Origin: Verrucomicrobiota bacterium
GTDB lineage: Bacteria; Verrucomicrobiota; Verrucomicrobiia; Opitutales; Opitutaceae
Assembly (NCBI GenBank): GCA_023426435.1
Contig: JAFAAS010000120.1
Coordinates: 1 to 11,636 of the forward strand
Length of the DNA: 11,636 nt
Direction: 5' to 3'
Positions 9,501 to 11,636 of this stretch are shown here, piece after piece; the first letter of the stretch is position 1, and each line of letters opens with the position of its first letter. The notes under the pieces were generated by a model. The model was not told the origin of the DNA. It saw nothing but the letters and a program-made list of their open reading frames with translations, and did not search any database. Both the position numbers and the translations under genes were made by a program.

Positions 9501-11623
9501 AAGTGACGATTTCGGCGGTGGCGCCCGGCGAGTGGCGATTGGTCGGCGTCATCACGGATTTGAGCGAGCGGCGGGCGGCGGAGCAGGCGGTGCGGGCGTC
9601 GGAGCTGCGTTACCGCACGCTTTATCAGCATACCCCGGTGGCGATCGTGGAGGCGGATTTCTCGGAAGTCGGGCGCTGGATGCAGACGCTGCGGGAGGAA
9701 GGCGTGAGCGATCTCGGCGCCACGTTGCGCGCGGAACCGAAGCTGGTCGTGGAGGCGGCGAAGCGGGTGCGCGTGGTCGATTGCAATGACAGCGCGATGA
9801 CGATGCTGCGGGCGAAGGCGAAGAGCGATTTTCGGCGGAAACGCTGGATGCTGGCGACGCCCTCGTCGCTCGAAGTGATTCGCGCGGCGATGGTGAGCCT
9901 GTGGGAAGGGCGCAACACGCTGGAGTCGGAGATGGAGATGAAGGACTTCGACGGACACATGCACCAGATGCATCTGCGCTGGTGGATGGAGCGGACGGAC
10001 ACGGGGCTGGATTTGCAGCAGTCGGTGATGGTGTTCGTGGATTTGACGGAGTTGAAGCAAGCGGAAGCGGCGCTGGCGGCGGAGAAGGAAAGGCTGGCGG
10101 TGACGCTGCGCGCGATGGCGGAAGGGGTGATCACGACGGACGTGGAAGGCCGGGTGCAGTTCATGAATCCCGCGGCGGTGGCGTTCACGCAGCGCCAGAG
10201 CGAATCCGCGATCGGGCGGCCGGTGGCGGAGATTTGTCGGTTGGAGAACGACCGGACGGGAGAGCCGGTGGAAGTGCCGGTCCGGCGGGTGGCGCAGGGC
10301 GACGTGGTGTTGGAGTTGCCGACCCGGACGAGACTGGTCGCGGCGGAGGGGGCGAGCCGGTTGGTGGAAGGATGTTGTGCGCCGATTCATTCGGCCAGCA
10401 GCGCGGTGATCGGAACGGTGCTGGTGTTTCGCGACGTGACGGAGCACGACCGGTTGGAGCAGGAATTGGTGAGAGCGACGAAGCTCGAGTCGGTGGGCAT
10501 TCTTGCGGGCGGAATCGCGCACGATTTCAACAACATCCTGACGGCGGTGATGGGGAACGTGGCGCTGGCGGCGCTGGATGTGGATCCGGCATCGGAAACG
10601 GGACGGAGCTTGCGCGAGGCGGAGAAAGCGACGTTGCGCGCGCGGGATTTGACGCAGCAATTGCTGACCTTTGCGAAAGGCGGGGAGCCGGTGCGGACGG
10701 CGGTGCAGTTGGACGGGATCGTGAAGGAGATGGCGACCTTCACGCTGCATGGGTCGCGAGTGAAAGCGGAGTATGCGTTCGCGGCGGACTTATGGCCGGC
10801 GGATGCGGACAAGGGGCAGATCGGCCGCGTGGTGCAGAACCTGGTGCTCAACGCGGTGCAGGCGATGCCGGAAGGCGGGACGGTGAAAATCGCGCTGGCG
10901 AACGAACGGATCGACGGGTTGTCGCGGCTGGCGCTGGCGCCGGGAGATTACGTGCGCATCGAAATTTCGGATACGGGAGTGGGCATCAAGCCGGAGCATC
11001 TTTCGCGGATTTTCGATCCGTATTTCACGACGAAGCAGATGGGCAGCGGGTTGGGCCTGGCGGCGGTGTATTCGATCGTGAACAAGCACCGTGGCACCGT
11101 GGACGTGAAATCGCAGCTCGGGGCGGGGACGACGTTCCGGATCTGGCTGCCGGCGTCGCCGCGGCCGGCGGATACGGCGGAGCGTCCCGGGGTGCCGATG
11201 CAGTCGGTGTCGATGAAAGGCCGCGTGTTGTTCATGGACGACGAAGAGCCGATCCGGCACATGGCGAGTTTTCTTTTGCGCCGGTTCGGGTTCGACGTGA
11301 CGTGCGTGGCGGACGGCGAAGAGGCGGTGGCGGCTTATCGTGAGGCGCACGAAGAGGGTCGCGATTTCGTGCTGGTGATCAAGGATCTCACGGTGCCCGG
11401 AGGGATGGGCGGCAAGGAAGCGTTGAGCCGGTTGCGGCAGATCGATCCGCACGTGCGGGCGATTGTGTCCAGCGGGTATTCGAGCGATCCGGTGCTGGCG
11501 AATTATCGCGAGCACGGTTTTTGCGGCGTGGCGGCGAAACCCTATGAGGTGGCGGATCTGGCGCGGGTGTTGCGCGAGGCGCTGGCGGCGAGCGAGCGAG
11601 CGGATGCGGCGAGCGGGATTTGA
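6575..11623 (+). CDS. Giant membrane-anchored hybrid histidine kinase with seven tandem PAS-like repeats
   Basis: A 1682-residue sensor kinase. N-terminus: hydrophobic segment about 17-37 ending in VARA|AEE (signal peptide or first membrane helix), about ten residues, a membrane helix about 48-65, then RRRVRRW. There is thus essentially no periplasmic sensor, and everything after residue 66 should be cytoplasmic. Seven homologous PAS-like repeats fill 81-1011. They are followed by a PAS variant with a long insertion (about 1012-1165, motifs GVSDLGATL and VRVVDCNDSA) and a standard PAS (about 1174-1292, GVITTDVEGRVQFMNPAA). The DHp has H1316 in GGIAHDFNN. The ATPase has N1422/N1426, DTGVGI (1466-1471), FDPYFTTK (1480-1487) and GSGLGL (1490-1495). 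The receiver (about 1550-1668) has D1555/D1556, D1604, S1632/S1633 and K1655, so the relay looks intact. Oddity: a lysine (K1603) directly precedes the acceptor aspartate. ATG 6575 has no Shine-Dalgarno sequence but gives a sensible membrane anchor. No output domain; ligand unknown. The core is paralogous to that of the kinase at 2589-5285. Confidence 0.92.
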   Translation: MPGRIHAPLARLRGCLPLWAGRVVLLGCGGIPVVARAAEEARASSDGVWWAAGALVVGAGALVAARRRVRRWLSESKTKQLKEVLEFADCLLWQAKVRVTEETWHWSEFTLQPTGLSRRLFEGRDAPDVAGLWRQFDVPERREMDERCRAALERAEAGYEQQFRIRMAGGKTVWLRESVSITRTGPNEFWLVGLATDITAQREAEVARKASEERLQQLLARADCMLWQATVQQDEAGEFHWEWFVPRSELFRRIAGGNAEPTRMPWDRTRVPEYAEIEARSREAMRQGLPGYEQAFRVVLGRTVLWLHEQVTVRKEGERRWLLEGVVIDNTAQREAEESKRASEAQLQQVVETADFLLWHARVFQMPEGRLHWVMNVPSSALYRKLFGRDPGDPVVLPWRELLDGAAADEMDARAQAAILEGAGGYEQELVGRREGQRCWLQEQATIRKVAPGEWQLVGIVTDVTQRRIAEGARQASERALREILERADCLLWRATVRKDEAGRLRWEDFELPNSRLSEELFGVQAADGRDHLWDLEQVPQMQEMNQRSADAISRGASSYEQEFQAEGTKRNRWLHERVTVSVVGEQEWQLVGVVTDVTERHEAQEAQRRSEARLEELLRRADCAIWQGHVRRREDGEFVWSLYVPRSRLHRRIFGCDPDAHSFRWSEMGIPEWPQMVRTARTAFISGAPGYEQVFHIPKPEGDIWVAEQASITPRGPGEWDVVGVIVDITARRNAEEARRATEAQLRQILELAECMVWEAAVSEGGDGQLAWAFYTTRSVLYRRLFGDGQGPAKLSWNKLNVPERSEMHERATRAIRGKAPGYEQEFRVLLHERVVWLREVVTISPREAGQWRLVGVITDITAQREAQEAQRASQAQLEQMLASVDCLLWQARVFETAERRLRWVMFVPRSRLYRELFGRDPDNPATLAWPNLVDAATCGEIDERARTAILSGESGYEQEFRAQRGERGFWLHEQVTISAVAPGEWRLVGVITDLSERRAAEQAVRASELRYRTLYQHTPVAIVEADFSEVGRWMQTLREEGVSDLGATLRAEPKLVVEAAKRVRVVDCNDSAMTMLRAKAKSDFRRKRWMLATPSSLEVIRAAMVSLWEGRNTLESEMEMKDFDGHMHQMHLRWWMERTDTGLDLQQSVMVFVDLTELKQAEAALAAEKERLAVTLRAMAEGVITTDVEGRVQFMNPAAVAFTQRQSESAIGRPVAEICRLENDRTGEPVEVPVRRVAQGDVVLELPTRTRLVAAEGASRLVEGCCAPIHSASSAVIGTVLVFRDVTEHDRLEQELVRATKLESVGILAGGIAHDFNNILTAVMGNVALAALDVDPASETGRSLREAEKATLRARDLTQQLLTFAKGGEPVRTAVQLDGIVKEMATFTLHGSRVKAEYAFAADLWPADADKGQIGRVVQNLVLNAVQAMPEGGTVKIALANERIDGLSRLALAPGDYVRIEISDTGVGIKPEHLSRIFDPYFTTKQMGSGLGLAAVYSIVNKHRGTVDVKSQLGAGTTFRIWLPASPRPADTAERPGVPMQSVSMKGRVLFMDDEEPIRHMASFLLRRFGFDVTCVADGEEAVAAYREAHEEGRDFVLVIKDLTVPGGMGGKEALSRLRQIDPHVRAIVSSGYSSDPVLANYREHGFCGVAAKPYEVADLARVLREALAASERADAASGI
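6815..9607 (+). repeat. Seven tandem ~133-codon PAS-like repeats within the giant kinase gene
   Basis: Units by codon: 81-214, 215-346, 347-480, 481-613, 614-746, 747-878, 879-1011 (lengths 132-134). In nucleotides: 6815-7216, 7217-7612, 7613-8014, 8015-8413, 8414-8812, 8813-9208, 9209-9607. Each unit opens with a variant of ADCLLWQAxV. It then has a tryptophan and a P-x-S-x-L-x-RRLFG segment, a W followed in most units by VPExxEM, a GYEQEF-like motif (GYEQ at 158, 291, 425, 691, 823 and 957; SYEQ at 559) and WLHE-like residues. It closes with EWxLVGVxTDITxR and a charged helical linker. The closing strand-DIT-helix pattern is the usual PAS end, but the HPDD of common PAS_3 domains is missing. 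The cysteine of ADC is kept in six units (C90, C224, C490, C623, C756, C888); unit 3 has F356. Units 3 and 7 are especially alike, about 71 of 126 positions by hand. Confidence 0.9.
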
Positions 11624-11636
11624 GAGCGGGGGGGGG
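11624..11636. other. Window end: nine-G run after the kinase stop
   Basis: Only 13 nt follow the stop codon, and they finish in nine consecutive G (11628-11636). No terminator can be judged. A poly-G run exactly at an edge may mark a contig end or a sequencing artefact, or may be genuine. Confidence 0.5.

Noticed and set aside
7718..10750. Minus-strand open frame of about 1010 codons opposite the giant kinase
   Set aside because: The product is Arg/His/Pro/Leu-rich without motifs and mirrors the repeats of the real gene. The plus strand has conserved kinase motifs throughout.
11384..11386. Apparent loss of the phospho-acceptor aspartate in the giant kinase receiver
   Set aside because: Aligning on DLTVPGGMGG shows that the aspartate is present (D1604, GAT at 11384-11386); only the residue before it is unusual.
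6575..11623. Mobile element or phage origin for the repeat-rich region
   Set aside because: I see no transposase, integrase, terminal inverted repeats or target-site duplication. Base composition and codon style match the neighbouring genes, and the repeats are in-frame protein domains.

Overview
The window is GC-rich bacterial DNA carrying five intact protein genes. The gene content, the long multi-PAS hybrid kinases, the RuvC variant (GIDPSLRGTG) and starts without clear Shine-Dalgarno sequences would fit Verrucomicrobiota, perhaps an Opitutaceae relative. That assignment is inference from protein style; nothing here proves it. The + strand is richer in G than C through every gene, whichever strand is coding. 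Plus-strand genes therefore favour G-ending codons and minus-strand genes favour C-ending codons.

Layout. Positions 1-120 hold no convincing gene but contain a striking inverted pair of GTGAAA / TTTCAC hexamer repeats that ends 5 nt before the next gene. 121-729 (+) is a RuvC Holliday-junction resolvase with a long N-terminal extension. 847-2538 (+; longer form from 790) is a SulP-family anion transporter with a C-terminal STAS domain. Convergent to it, 2589-5285 (-) is a soluble hybrid histidine kinase (about four PAS domains, DHp, ATPase, receiver). It lies downstream of, and probably in one operon with, 5359-6399 (-), a ferrochelatase (hemH) with an internal cysteine cluster. Divergent from hemH, 6575-11623 (+) is a 1682-residue membrane-anchored hybrid histidine kinase. 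Its sensor part is seven tandem copies of an unusual ~133-residue PAS-like repeat followed by two more conventional PAS domains, a DHp/ATPase core and a receiver.

How they fit together. ruvC and the SulP gene look like ordinary genes that share only direction. The centre is a hemH locus flanked by two paralogous hybrid kinases, one in the hemH operon and one divergent from it. Both kinases end in a bare receiver with no output domain, so each must pass phosphate to a protein encoded elsewhere or use the receiver as an internal brake. A link between haem or iron supply (or redox state) and these sensors is possible from position alone but is not demonstrated. The most unusual object is the seven-repeat sensor, in which six of seven copies keep a cysteine at the same place. 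The next most unusual is the hexamer hairpin ahead of ruvC.
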